37,814 nucleotides of DNA from Oscillospiraceae bacterium. GTDB lineage: Bacteria; Bacillota; Clostridia; Oscillospirales; CAG-272. Below, in pieces: positions 17,042 through 25,140 of this stretch (position 1 is its first letter; the number at the start of each line of letters is the position of its first letter). Location: the NCBI GenBank assembly GCA_015064025.1, contig SVSZ01000009.1, positions 1 through 37,814 on the forward strand, given 5' to 3'. The notes below the pieces were generated by a model that did not search any database, was not told the DNA's origin, and worked only from the letters and a program-made list of their open reading frames with translations. The translations under genes were made by a program, and so were the position numbers.

Positions 17042-18259
17042 ATGAAAATTCTGGTTATCAACGCGGGTAGCTCCTCGATCAAGTATCAGCTGATCGATAT
17101 GGAGAACGAAACACTTTTGGCAAAGGGACAGGCTGACCGTATCGGAATTGAGGGTGGCAACTTCAAGCAGAAGGTAGAAGGTCGCGAGGATTATAAGCTC
17201 GATATCTTTATGAAGGATCACGCAGATGCAGTCAAGCTCGTGCTGGATACGCTGACCTCCAAGGAAAACGGCGTCATCGCATCTCTGTCCGAAATTTCCG
17301 CAGTCGGTCATCGCGTGCTCCACGGCGGCGAGAAATTCTCCGGCTCCGTTATTATCAACGAGGACGTGATCGCAGCAATTGAAGAGTGCTGCGAGCTGGG
17401 TCCTCTCCATAACCCCCACAACCTCACGGGTATCCGTGCATGCGAGAAGACCATGCCCGGTGTTCCCCAGGTCGCTGTATTTGACACGGGCTTCCATCAG
17501 ACCATGCCCGATTATGCATATCTTTATGCGCTTCCCTACGAGTACTATGAAAAGTACCGCATCCGCCGTTACGGCTTCCACGGTACCAGCCATCGCTACG
17601 TCAGCATGCGTGCAGCAGCGCTGCTTGGCAAGGATCCCGCAAATGCAGAGGGTCTCAAGGTCGTTACCTGCCACCTTGGAAACGGCTCCTCCATCGCGGC
17701 TGTCAAGGATGGCAAGTGCTACGATACTACCATGGGTCTGACGCCTTTGGAGGGCATCATGATGGGTACCCGTTGCGGCTCCATCGACCCCGCGATCGTT
17801 CCTCTCCTTATGAAGAAGGAGAACCTTACTCCCGATCAGATCGACACCATTATGAACAAGAAATCGGGTATGCTTGGCATTACCCAGAAGACCAGCGACA
17901 ACCGCGACATCGAGCAAGCTGCAAAGGCAGGCGATGCACGTTGCCAGCTCGTTGAGAACATGGTCGTTCATCAGCTTACCAAGTACATCGGTTCCTATGC
18001 GGCAGCAATGGGTGGTGTAGATGCCATCACCTTTGCCGGCGGTATCGGTGAGAACAATCCTCACTATCGCTCAAGAGTTGCGAAGAATCTGGAGTTTATG
18101 GGTGTGAAGATCGACGAGGAGCTCAATCAAAAGGCAATGCGCGGTGCTGCAGAGGTAGATATCTCTACGCCCGATTCCAAGGTAAGAGTGTTTGTCATTC
18201 CCACCAATGAGGAATTGATGATCGCAAAGGATACCGAAGAGCTTGTTGCCGCTCTGTAA
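17042..18259 (+). CDS. ackA: Acetate kinase
   Basis: Acetate kinase makes ATP and acetate from acetyl phosphate in fermentation. The 405-residue chain has the N-terminal signature [58 protein letters not shown] with [18 protein letters not shown] and the C-terminal FAGGIGENN, all expected for the family. The ATG at 17042 follows AGAGGAGG by nine bases; an earlier in-frame ATG at 16982 falls within the leader and lacks a site. Codon use is biased as in gap, so high expression is likely. The usual partner phosphotransacetylase gene is not adjacent. A small membrane-protein gene follows after 17 bases. Confidence 0.97.
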   Translation: MKILVINAGSSSIKYQLIDMENETLLAKGQADRIGIEGGNFKQKVEGREDYKLDIFMKDHADAVKLVLDTLTSKENGVIASLSEISAVGHRVLHGGEKFSGSVIINEDVIAAIEECCELGPLHNPHNLTGIRACEKTMPGVPQVAVFDTGFHQTMPDYAYLYALPYEYYEKYRIRRYGFHGTSHRYVSMRAAALLGKDPANAEGLKVVTCHLGNGSSIAAVKDGKCYDTTMGLTPLEGIMMGTRCGSIDPAIVPLLMKKENLTPDQIDTIMNKKSGMLGITQKTSDNRDIEQAAKAGDARCQLVENMVVHQLTKYIGSYAAAMGGVDAITFAGGIGENNPHYRSRVAKNLEFMGVKIDEELNQKAMRGAAEVDISTPDSKVRVFVIPTNEELMIAKDTEELVAAL

Positions 18260-18276
18260 TTCTTTTCGGTACTGCA

Positions 18277-18780
18277 ATGGTTGAAGCAATTGAAACGTTC
18301 TTCCTCGAGACGGTGGGGCGTGAGCTGTGCGTGCTTTTCTGCTCTATGCTCCCCATCATCGAGTGCCGAGGTGCTGTGCCTCTCGGATTTGTCTTGGGGC
18401 TGCCTTGGTGGCAGACTGTGCTGTTCAGCGTTGCGGGAAATCTTCTGCCCGTGCCCTTTATCCTACTTTTCATTCGTGCGATTCTCAAGTGGATGCGGAA
18501 CAGCTCCGTCAAATTCTTTGCAAGGATCGCGGGATGGCTTGACCGTAAAATAGAGAAGCATAAGGGAACGATCGAGAAGTATTCCTATCTTGGAGTGATG
18601 ATATTCGTGGCGGTTCCACTCCCCGGAACGGGCGCTTGGACAGGTACCTTGATTGCCTCGGTGTTGGGTCTTGAACCGAAGAGGTCGTTTCTTGCGGCTG
18701 TCGGCGGTGTACTTATCGCAACGGCGATCATGACAGTTTTGATGTATTGCGGCTTTGGGGCGATCTTGGGATTGCTCTGA
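18277..18780 (+). CDS. Small multidrug-export family membrane protein (COG2426-like)
   Basis: The 167-residue membrane protein resembles the 'small multi-drug export' family (COG2426), which is related to the DedA/VTT fold. It shows three or four hydrophobic segments: about 15-60, a polar loop with RKIEKHKGTIEKYSYLG, then about 103-130 and 138-165. The VTT-like motif PLPGTGAWTG is at about 112-121. The family name comes from old annotation; real function is unproven, and lipid or small-molecule transport is equally possible. The gene starts 17 bases after ackA with no convincing ribosome site, so translation may depend on coupling with ackA. A long hairpin lies just after the stop. Confidence 0.8.
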   Translation: MVEAIETFFLETVGRELCVLFCSMLPIIECRGAVPLGFVLGLPWWQTVLFSVAGNLLPVPFILLFIRAILKWMRNSSVKFFARIAGWLDRKIEKHKGTIEKYSYLGVMIFVAVPLPGTGAWTGTLIASVLGLEPKRSFLAAVGGVLIATAIMTVLMYCGFGAILGLL

Positions 18781-18788
18781 AAATTATA

Positions 18789-18838
18789 GAGGGGGCAGGG
18801 ACAGTCGCTTTTTGAAAAGCTTTTGACCCTGCCTCCTC
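18789..18838 (+). terminator. Nested hairpin after the ackA unit
   Basis: An outer 12-bp stem (18789-18800 with 18827-18838, one G-U pair) encloses an inner 6-bp stem (18807-18812 with 18815-18820). No U-run follows, so it may be a 3'-end protecting structure rather than a simple intrinsic terminator. From 18839 to 18937 I see nothing else. Confidence 0.5.
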
Positions 18839-18937
18839 ATGTGCTACCTCAGCTCATGCCGGACAACGGTCACGGTGCAGAGGCAAAACACGCATGGGAA
18901 AAAGCAAGAACGTCCTTTTTTTTGAAAACATCATCCC

Positions 18938-18966
18938 TTGATGTAATACGTTTTTTACGATAGAAT
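18938..18966 (+). promoter_or_regulatory. Promoter of the amidohydrolase gene
   Basis: TTGATG (18938-18943), a 17-base spacer and TAGAAT (18961-18966). Confidence 0.6.
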
Positions 18967-19025
18967 ATATAAAGTAAGGATGCTTTTATTCTCAATTTCA
19001 AAAAGACAGAAAGGAAGGGTAATAT

Positions 19026-19904
19026 ATGATCATCGATGCACATAACCATCCCGATTGGCATAAGCATGATTTTGATGCCTTCATAAAAAATATGGACACC
19101 TACCATATTGATAAGACCTGGCTTCTCTCTTGGGAGACTCCTTACGGCGACTATTCGCCCGATTTCACGTACGTGCTTCCGGGTCCCGTTTTTATGGGAG
19201 AAAACTGTGTACCCATCCCATTCTCCCGTTGCCTGGAATACAAGCGGCGCGCCCCCGATCGCTTTATCCTCGGATACGCTCCCAATCCTCACCGCCCCGA
19301 CGCCATCGATGCCTTGCGCGCTGCAGTTGATCTTTACGACGTAAAGGTGTGTGGCGAGGTTAAATTCCGCATGCTTTATGACGATCCCGATGCGGTGGAT
19401 CTGTTCCGCTTCTGCGGAGAGGCGCGTCTGCCGGTCACCCTTCATTTTGACTATCCCGAGGCAACACGCGCAAAGGGGAATTATCCGCGCAGAAATTGGT
19501 GGTACGGCGGTAGCATCGATCACCTTGACAATCTTCTCTCTCTTTGTAAGGATACTGCTTTTCTCGGACATGCACCCGGCTTCTGGGCACATATTTCGGG
19601 AGATGATCAGGCAGAGACCATCAGTTATCCAAGTGGCCCCGTTCTTCCCGGCGGTAGGGTGGAGGAGCTTCTTACCAAACACAAAAATCTCTATTGCGAC
19701 ATTTCTGCCGGCTCCGGCTGTAGGGCTCTGTCACGCGATCTTGAGTATACCTATCGCTTGATTTGCCGTTTCCCCGACCGCTTCCTTTATGCAAGAGATT
19801 ATTTTGATAATCAGCATCAGGAGCTGATCAATAAGCTTTCTCTGCCGAACGACGTTTTCGAGCTTGTGATGCATGGAAATGCGGAGCGTCTGGCGGCGAA
19901 CTGA
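19026..19904 (+). CDS. Amidohydrolase family protein (amidohydrolase-2 type TIM barrel)
   Basis: The 292-residue protein belongs to the amidohydrolase superfamily, most like the amidohydrolase-2 group of lactonases, decarboxylases and hydratases. The N-terminal metal pair is His6/His8 in DAHNHPD; further candidate ligands are the His in VTLHFDYP, the His in FLGHAPGFW, and Asp/His in YARDYFDNQH near the C-terminus. Length and order fit a single-domain cytoplasmic enzyme. The start at 19026 has GGAAGG upstream. It has its own promoter and converges with the nag/oxidoreductase operon, sharing its terminator. Substrate unknown; a link to the neighbouring sugar operon is possible, but the gene lacks that operon's regulatory half-sites. 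Confidence 0.8.
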   Translation: MIIDAHNHPDWHKHDFDAFIKNMDTYHIDKTWLLSWETPYGDYSPDFTYVLPGPVFMGENCVPIPFSRCLEYKRRAPDRFILGYAPNPHRPDAIDALRAAVDLYDVKVCGEVKFRMLYDDPDAVDLFRFCGEARLPVTLHFDYPEATRAKGNYPRRNWWYGGSIDHLDNLLSLCKDTAFLGHAPGFWAHISGDDQAETISYPSGPVLPGGRVEELLTKHKNLYCDISAGSGCRALSRDLEYTYRLICRFPDRFLYARDYFDNQHQELINKLSLPNDVFELVMHGNAERLAAN

Positions 19905-19982
19905 TCCCCGTTTTGTCAAGGATCATAAGGCGGCAATTTCCGAGATGCAAGCGGCATTTGATGCGATCTCATACGGAAAAAT

Positions 19983-20022
19983 AATCAAAGGAAGCACCGA
20001 CACGTCGGTGCTTCCTTTGATT
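19983..20022. terminator. Bidirectional terminator between amidohydrolase and nagA-like genes
   Basis: A perfect 19-bp stem (19983-20001 with 20004-20022); the innermost pairs probably open to form a loop. T-rich sequence follows on the plus strand. It ends both the amidohydrolase gene and the leftward seven-gene operon. Confidence 0.8.
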
Positions 20023-20033
20023 GCTTTATTGTT

Positions 20034-21203
20034 TTACAGACTGATTTCGCGCCCCTTCACGAACACGTTTTGCATTCTGATGTCCTCGTCAAAAATAACG
20101 ATATCGGCGTCCTTGCCTGTATCAAGCGTTCCCTTGAAGGTGCAGCCGAGAAGCTTTGCAGGGGTCTCACTCGCCATCTTAACGGCATCGACCAAAGGAA
20201 TGCCTGCACCAACGACGGTGCGTACCAAACGGTCGGTCGTGGCGATGCTTCCCGCAAACGCTTGCCCACCGGGAACCCAGGCAACGTCGCGCTCGATGTA
20301 GACCTCCATACCGTTTTCCAAACTGCCGAGGATGCTCTTTGTGCCGTTGGCGGCACCTGCCGCACGCATTGCATCGGTGATGAGTGCCGTGCGGTCGGGA
20401 CCTTTGATCTTGTAGACCATTTGCAGAAGCTCGGGAGGCAGATGCATGCCGTCGGCAATGATCTCAACTGTAATATCATCGTCAAGATATGCTGCCTCAA
20501 TTGCGCCTGCAATGCGGATGCCGTTGACTCTCTCAACACTCTTCATGCAGGAATAGAAGTGTGTCATGTGGGTGTAGCCGTGACGCTTAGCATCCTGCAT
20601 CTCGCGGCAATTGACGTCGGTGTGCGCCGCGCTGAGCCAGATACCTCTCTCGGAGAGCTTGGATGCAAAAACATAGTCGGTATCTCTCTCGGGGGCGATG
20701 CTCCAGCGAACGATGTCGTCGGTCGCCTCCAAAATGCGCTCATACTCGGCAGGATCGGGATCACGGATGAACTTCGGATCCTGAGCACCCATTTGCGAAA
20801 GCGCGAAATAGGGTCCCTCCATGTGCATACCTACAAAATCCGCACCGTTGCAGCCGTTTTCCTTGACTGCCTTGTAGGAGTTGAACATTTTAATCATATC
20901 CTCAAGGGGACCGGAGGTTGCGGTGGGACAAAGAGCGGTCGTGCCGTGCTTTCCGTGGAATTCCGCAATGCCGCGGAAGGCTTCCTCGGTTCCGTCAAGA
21001 AAATCATAGCCGCCGCCACCGTGCACGTGCAGATCGATGAAGCCGGCGCTGACGTAATTCCCCTTGGCATCAATGATGCGATCGGGAGTGCCGCGGCGGT
21101 AAGCGTCTGCCTTGGAGATGATCATGCCATCCTCAAAATATACGTTCTCCTCTACGATCTGTCCGCCGCGGATCACGCGTCCATTGATAATTTGTGTCAT
21201 CAT
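20034..21203 (-). CDS. nagA: N-acetylglucosamine-6-phosphate deacetylase-like protein
   Basis: NagA enzymes remove the acetyl group from N-acetylglucosamine-6-phosphate or similar amino-sugar phosphates. The 389 residues carry the metal motif HVH (His59, His61 in GFIDLHVHGGGG), Glu129 in GMHMEGPYFA, His194 in AAHTDV, His215 in MTHFYSCM and the catalytic Asp277 in LITDAM. The loop that normally reads THLFNAM and contacts the sugar reads THFYSCM here, so the true substrate may differ. Its ATG overlaps the stop of the nagB-like gene (ATGATGA at 21198-21203), meaning coupled translation; the second ATG (21200) is an alternative start. It is the last gene of the operon that begins at 27133. Confidence 0.85.
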   Translation of the reverse strand: MMTQIINGRVIRGGQIVEENVYFEDGMIISKADAYRRGTPDRIIDAKGNYVSAGFIDLHVHGGGGYDFLDGTEEAFRGIAEFHGKHGTTALCPTATSGPLEDMIKMFNSYKAVKENGCNGADFVGMHMEGPYFALSQMGAQDPKFIRDPDPAEYERILEATDDIVRWSIAPERDTDYVFASKLSERGIWLSAAHTDVNCREMQDAKRHGYTHMTHFYSCMKSVERVNGIRIAGAIEAAYLDDDITVEIIADGMHLPPELLQMVYKIKGPDRTALITDAMRAAGAANGTKSILGSLENGMEVYIERDVAWVPGGQAFAGSIATTDRLVRTVVGAGIPLVDAVKMASETPAKLLGCTFKGTLDTGKDADIVIFDEDIRMQNVFVKGREISL

Positions 21204-21964
21204 AACAGTTTGGCGCCGCTATCGGGATCGCAATACATGGTTGCGTTGTTGTGCAGACGCATGATGGTTGCGGGAACGTCTGCGCTGATCTTGGCGTTTA
21301 CGGTATTGTACACTGCCTCTGCCTTGGTAGCCGCGGGAACGGTACAGATCATGACCTTTGCGGCGGTAAGAGAGGGAATGGTAAGCGTGAACGCATGTGT
21401 AGGAACGTCATCGATGGTCGGGAAGCAACCGTCGTGTACCTGCTGGTTGCGGCAGGTCTCATCAAGAGGCACGAGCTTTACCTTTTTGGGATCGTTGAAG
21501 TCCGCAACCCAAGGATCGTTGAAAGCAATGTGTGCATTTTCACCGATGCCAAGGAATACGATATCGGTCGGATATTTTGTGAGAAGCTCACCGTATCTTT
21601 CGCACTCTGCCTCGGGATCGGGATTTGCACCGTTTACGTAGTGTACTTCACCAAAGGGAAGCTTTCCGAATACGTGCTCGTAAAGATAGTAGCCGAAGCT
21701 CTGCTCCTTTTCCTTGGGGAAGCCTACGTATTCATCCATATGGAACGCACGGCAACGGGTCCAGTCGATTCCCTCTTCCTTGAAGAGCGCAGCCAACGTG
21801 TCGTTCTGCGAGGGAGCTGCGGCAAAAATAATATTGACCCACTCCTGTGTCTTTTGAAGCTCGCGGATCGCCTCAGCGCCCTTGCGTGCCGCATCCTTGC
21901 CCGCTTCTGCGCGATTTTCGTAAATCTTAACGGATAATTTATCCTTAATAACCTCTTTCAGCAT
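21200..21964 (-). CDS. nagB: Glucosamine-6-phosphate deaminase-like protein (divergent)
   Basis: NagB isomerises and deaminates glucosamine-6-phosphate to fructose-6-phosphate and ammonia. This 254-residue protein has the fold and the catalytic Asp77 in HMDEY. The core motif, normally GVGxDGHIAFNEP, reads GIGENAHIAFNDP: the active-site His145 is kept, but the Asp corresponding to E. coli Asp141 is Asn143 and Glu148 is Asp150. The phosphate loop, normally GST-like, reads AAAPSQ. These changes suggest a different amino-sugar phosphate or an altered reaction. The ATG at 21964 has AAAGGA upstream. The stop overlaps the start of the nagA-like gene, so the two are made together. It lies 82 bases after the previous operon gene, with a hairpin between. 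Confidence 0.82.
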   Translation of the reverse strand: MLKEVIKDKLSVKIYENRAEAGKDAARKGAEAIRELQKTQEWVNIIFAAAPSQNDTLAALFKEEGIDWTRCRAFHMDEYVGFPKEKEQSFGYYLYEHVFGKLPFGEVHYVNGANPDPEAECERYGELLTKYPTDIVFLGIGENAHIAFNDPWVADFNDPKKVKLVPLDETCRNQQVHDGCFPTIDDVPTHAFTLTIPSLTAAKVMICTVPAATKAEAVYNTVNAKISADVPATIMRLHNNATMYCDPDSGAKLL

Positions 21965-22003
21965 TTCTGTATCCTTTCAAACTGTATATTTCTCTCATAA
22001 TTG

Positions 22004-22032
22004 CGGAGACCGCCGAGTGTCGGCAGTCTCCG
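22004..22032 (-). terminator. Intra-operon hairpin
   Basis: A 13-bp stem (22004-22016 with 22020-22032, one mismatch that becomes G-U in the operon transcript) lies in the 82-base gap between the short oxidoreductase and nagB-like genes. No U-run follows in the leftward direction, so it may protect or process the mRNA rather than end it. Confidence 0.5.
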
Positions 22033-22046
22033 TATTTTTGTTGCGC

Positions 22047-22913
22047 TTATACGGGTGTCGCAACGACCTTTTCGCTCTTGCCTGACTTCATGGAAGCGTC
22101 CAGTGCATTGAGGATGAATACAGGACGGATGAATTCGTCATAGGTCTCCTTCATGGGAGCGCCCGTAAGAAGGGCGTACATATCGTCCAACTCACATTCA
22201 AAGGGGTAAGGGGTGAATGCAAATTTATCAGCCTTCAGCCCCTTGCCGCCGAATACGGTTGCATGGTAATACCAGCCCTCGCTTGTGTAAGAGCCTGTGA
22301 TGGGATAGTCCTTATATTTTGCTACGAATGCCACCTCTTTATCACAGGAGATCGCCGCAACCTCTTCCACGTCGTTGCCGAAGATCGTTGTCATCATTTG
22401 TACGAGGTGCTGGGAATAGAAGTAAAATCCACCGTAGGCGGGGTCGATAGACAGGGGGGCGGCGACGTTTCCGCCACGAACGGTGCCGTACATCCCTTCC
22501 GCGATCTCTTTTGCCATCTGTGTGACACCGGGAAGATACTTGCAGGAGGAGCCGCCGCAAAGACGAACGCCGTACTTCTTGGCTTCTCTCATGAATTCGA
22601 CCGCCTCAGCGCCGTCACAGGTGATGGGCTTGTCGATGAACATCGGAATGCCCGATGCAAGATAGGGCTTTGCGTACTTGTAGTGATTGTCGCCGTGACG
22701 CGCAGTGATCATGATACCGTCTACCTTGCCTACGAGCTCATCATAGCTTTCCATGATGTGAACGCCGAATTCGGCGTTGAGCTTCTTGCAGGACTCCTCT
22801 TCATCGGAGTAAACGCCGATGACGGTCATGTCGGGGTGTCTGCCGTTTTTGAGCTGGTTTAAAAAGCTGTTTGCATGTGAATTTTCGCAGCCGAGAATTG
22901 CAACCTTAAACAT
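22047..22913 (-). CDS. Gfo/Idh/MocA family oxidoreductase, short divergent member
   Basis: The 288-residue protein has the N-terminal Rossmann start MFKVAILGCENSHANSF and the family motif FIDKPIT, where the lysine is the conserved catalytic one (usually EKP). The Rossmann glycine pattern is unusual (GCENSHA instead of GxGxxG/A), and the C-terminal half is shorter than in the three paralogs upstream in the same operon. YGGFYFYSQHLVQMM contains the likely catalytic His. It could be an NAD(P)-dependent oxidoreductase or have lost tight cofactor binding. It starts 15 bases after the preceding paralog's stop, with GGAG upstream. Probable role: one redox step, or recognition, of the same sugar derivative. 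Confidence 0.85.
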   Translation of the reverse strand: MFKVAILGCENSHANSFLNQLKNGRHPDMTVIGVYSDEEESCKKLNAEFGVHIMESYDELVGKVDGIMITARHGDNHYKYAKPYLASGIPMFIDKPITCDGAEAVEFMREAKKYGVRLCGGSSCKYLPGVTQMAKEIAEGMYGTVRGGNVAAPLSIDPAYGGFYFYSQHLVQMMTTIFGNDVEEVAAISCDKEVAFVAKYKDYPITGSYTSEGWYYHATVFGGKGLKADKFAFTPYPFECELDDMYALLTGAPMKETYDEFIRPVFILNALDASMKSGKSEKVVATPV

Positions 22914-22928
22914 AGTAATATCTCCTTT

Positions 22929-24002
22929 TTAATACTTGAGGGGCAGAGGATTCTCTGCATGTACCGCTTCAATGATCTCAATTGCTTTTGCGGCTTTTTC
23001 TGCGGTGATATAGAGGGGGGCACCGTTTACGAGTGTGTCGTACAGGCGCTTATAGTAAATGTCGCTTGCGGTCGTGAAGCCATCTCCTGTCGTATTGAAG
23101 GTCTCTTCATGGAAGGGAAGGTTCTCGGAGCAGTACATCGGATAACCCGTTTCGGGCTTGCGGAGGGGCTCCTCCGTTACGGGGCGGGCTTCCAGCTCCT
23201 CGTCGACAATATATTTGATATTGACGTCCCCTGTGGTGCCACAGATCAGAGACCCGCGGTCGCCGAGGATCTTGATGTTCTTAGCGGGGTAAGCATCGGC
23301 GGAATTGACCTCGATATCGACGATAGGCTTGCCGGGTGCGGTGATGATGATCTTTGCCATATCGTTCGCATCTCCGCTGGTAAGCGCCGTATCAAGATGG
23401 GAATATGCCACCTTTGCGTCGGGATCCCAGCCGAGAAGATCAAGCGCAATACCGATCGGGTGAGGGGCTGTGTTGTAAACACCGCCCGCACAGTGGTTTT
23501 GCAGTGTCTGCCAGTCCCAACGGCGGGAAAATCCGCTCCAGCACATGTTGATCTGCTTGATGTTGCCAAGCTTTCCGCTTTCAAGAATCTCCTTGATCTT
23601 GAAGATCGTGGGACCGTAAATGGACTGGTGGAAGGCAGTTACCAGCACACCGTGCTTCTCCGCGGTCTTGATCAGATCCATTGCTTCATAATAGGTTTTT
23701 GCGAAGGGTTTTTCGTTGAGTACGTTGTAGCCGTGCTCAAGACAATCCTTTGCGATGGAGTAGTGTTGTTGAGAGAAGGACGCGTTGACGATCAGATCGA
23801 TGTCCTTTCTTCCAAACAGCTCTCTGTAGTCTTCGTACACGTCACATCCGAAGTCGACCTTCGCACGCTCGCGACGGTCTGCGATGGCATCGACGGCGGC
23901 AACGACCTCGACGATTGTGTTTTGCTCGGAGAGAAAATATGCGCCGTGAATGTTACGTCCGCTGCGTCCCTGACCGATGATAGCGACTCTTAGTTTTTTC
24001 AT
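22929..24002 (-). CDS. Gfo/Idh/MocA family oxidoreductase (paralog B)
   Basis: A 357-residue NAD(P)-dependent sugar or cyclitol oxidoreductase. It has the Rossmann motif IIGQGRSGRNIHGAY, NEKPFAK with the catalytic lysine, and GGVYNTAPHPIG with the candidate catalytic His; the Asp usually four residues before that His is Asn. It is very similar along its whole length to the adjacent upstream gene (paralog A, 24037-25110), by eye about four residues in five, so the pair arose by tandem duplication. It sits 34 bases after A and 15 before the short member. Having two near-copies side by side suggests two stereoisomers, or opposite redox directions, of one pathway. Confidence 0.92.
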   Translation of the reverse strand: MKKLRVAIIGQGRSGRNIHGAYFLSEQNTIVEVVAAVDAIADRRERAKVDFGCDVYEDYRELFGRKDIDLIVNASFSQQHYSIAKDCLEHGYNVLNEKPFAKTYYEAMDLIKTAEKHGVLVTAFHQSIYGPTIFKIKEILESGKLGNIKQINMCWSGFSRRWDWQTLQNHCAGGVYNTAPHPIGIALDLLGWDPDAKVAYSHLDTALTSGDANDMAKIIITAPGKPIVDIEVNSADAYPAKNIKILGDRGSLICGTTGDVNIKYIVDEELEARPVTEEPLRKPETGYPMYCSENLPFHEETFNTTGDGFTTASDIYYKRLYDTLVNGAPLYITAEKAAKAIEIIEAVHAENPLPLKY

Positions 24003-24036
24003 AAGGGAAACCTCCTTAGATTTTGTTGATTCTATT

Positions 24037-25110
24037 TCAGTACTTCACGGACAGAGGATTCTGTGCGTGTACCGCCTCGATGATCTCAATAACCTTTGCT
24101 GCCTTTTCTGCGGTGACGTACAGAGGGGCACCGTTGACCAGCGTATCGTACAGCTTTTTATAGTAGATGTCGCATGCGGTGGAGAATCTGCTTCCGATGG
24201 CTGTAACAGTCTCCTCATGGAAAGGAAGCGTTTCGGAGCAGTACATCGGGTATCCGGTCTCGGGCTTGCGCAAGGGCTCCTCGGTTACGGGACGTGGCTC
24301 AAGCTCGCTGTCGACGATGTACTTCATCTCGATCTCACCGCTTTCATTGCTCGAGAGTGTACCGCGGTCGCCGAGAATCTTGAATTGTCTTGCAGGGTAT
24401 GCGTCGGCAGAGTTGACCTCGATATCGACGATCGGTTTGCCGGGTGCGGTGATGATGATCTTTGCCATATCGTTTGCATCTCCGCTGGTCAAAGCTCTGT
24501 CGAGGTGAGAGTAGACGACCTTTGCGTCGGGATCCCAGCCAAGAAAATCCAAAGCCATCCCGATGGGGTGGGGAGCTGTGTTATACACGCCGCCCGCGCA
24601 ATGGTTCTGCAGAGTCTGCCAGTCCCAACGGCGGGAGAAGCCGCTCCAGCACAGGTTGATCTGCTTGATGTTACCAAGCTTTCCCGTGGGGAGGAGCTCA
24701 CGGATGACGTTGACGGCGGGGCTATAGAGAGATTGATGGAATGCGGTGATCAGCACGCCGTGCTTCTTGGCAGTGTTGATCAGATCCATTGATTCGTAAT
24801 AGGTTTTTGCAAAGGGCTTTTCGTTGAGTACGTTGTAGCCGTGCTCAAGACAGTCCTTTGCGATCTCGTAGTGCTGCTGCGAGAAGGATGCGTTGACGAT
24901 GAGGTCAATGTCCTTTCTGTTAAACAGTTCTCGGTAGTCCTCGTAAGCGTCACATCCGAAATCCTTCTTGCCGCGCTCGCGGCGATCTGCGATCGCATCG
25001 ACTACGGCAACGACCTCAAAGCGGTCGTTGTCGGGGGAGAGAAAATACGCGCCGTGGATGTCACGACCGCTTCGCCCCTGACCGATGATAGCAACTCTCA
25101 ATTTTTTCAT
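24037..25110 (-). CDS. Gfo/Idh/MocA family oxidoreductase (paralog A)
   Basis: A 357-residue member with IIGQGRSGRDIHGAYFLS, NEKPFAK and GGVYNTAPHPIG at the same positions as paralog B. Differences from B cluster around residues 130-145 (SLYSPAVNVIRELLPTGK against SIYGPTIFKIKEILESGK) and 250-270, regions that in this fold line the substrate pocket or the dimer interface; that placement is from general knowledge of the fold. It is the third gene of the operon, 30 bases after the epimerase gene. NAD(P) specificity is not clear. Cytoplasmic, with no signal peptide. Confidence 0.92.
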   Translation of the reverse strand: MKKLRVAIIGQGRSGRDIHGAYFLSPDNDRFEVVAVVDAIADRRERGKKDFGCDAYEDYRELFNRKDIDLIVNASFSQQHYEIAKDCLEHGYNVLNEKPFAKTYYESMDLINTAKKHGVLITAFHQSLYSPAVNVIRELLPTGKLGNIKQINLCWSGFSRRWDWQTLQNHCAGGVYNTAPHPIGMALDFLGWDPDAKVVYSHLDRALTSGDANDMAKIIITAPGKPIVDIEVNSADAYPARQFKILGDRGTLSSNESGEIEMKYIVDSELEPRPVTEEPLRKPETGYPMYCSETLPFHEETVTAIGSRFSTACDIYYKKLYDTLVNGAPLYVTAEKAAKVIEIIEAVHAQNPLSVKY

Positions 25111-25140
25111 GATGGTCTCCTTCGGTGGAATAGCCTTCGA

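Noticed and set aside
20070-21641. Open frame of about 520 codons antisense across the nagA- and nagB-like genes
   Set aside because: It crosses two real coupled genes on the other strand and shows no family motif or ribosome site.
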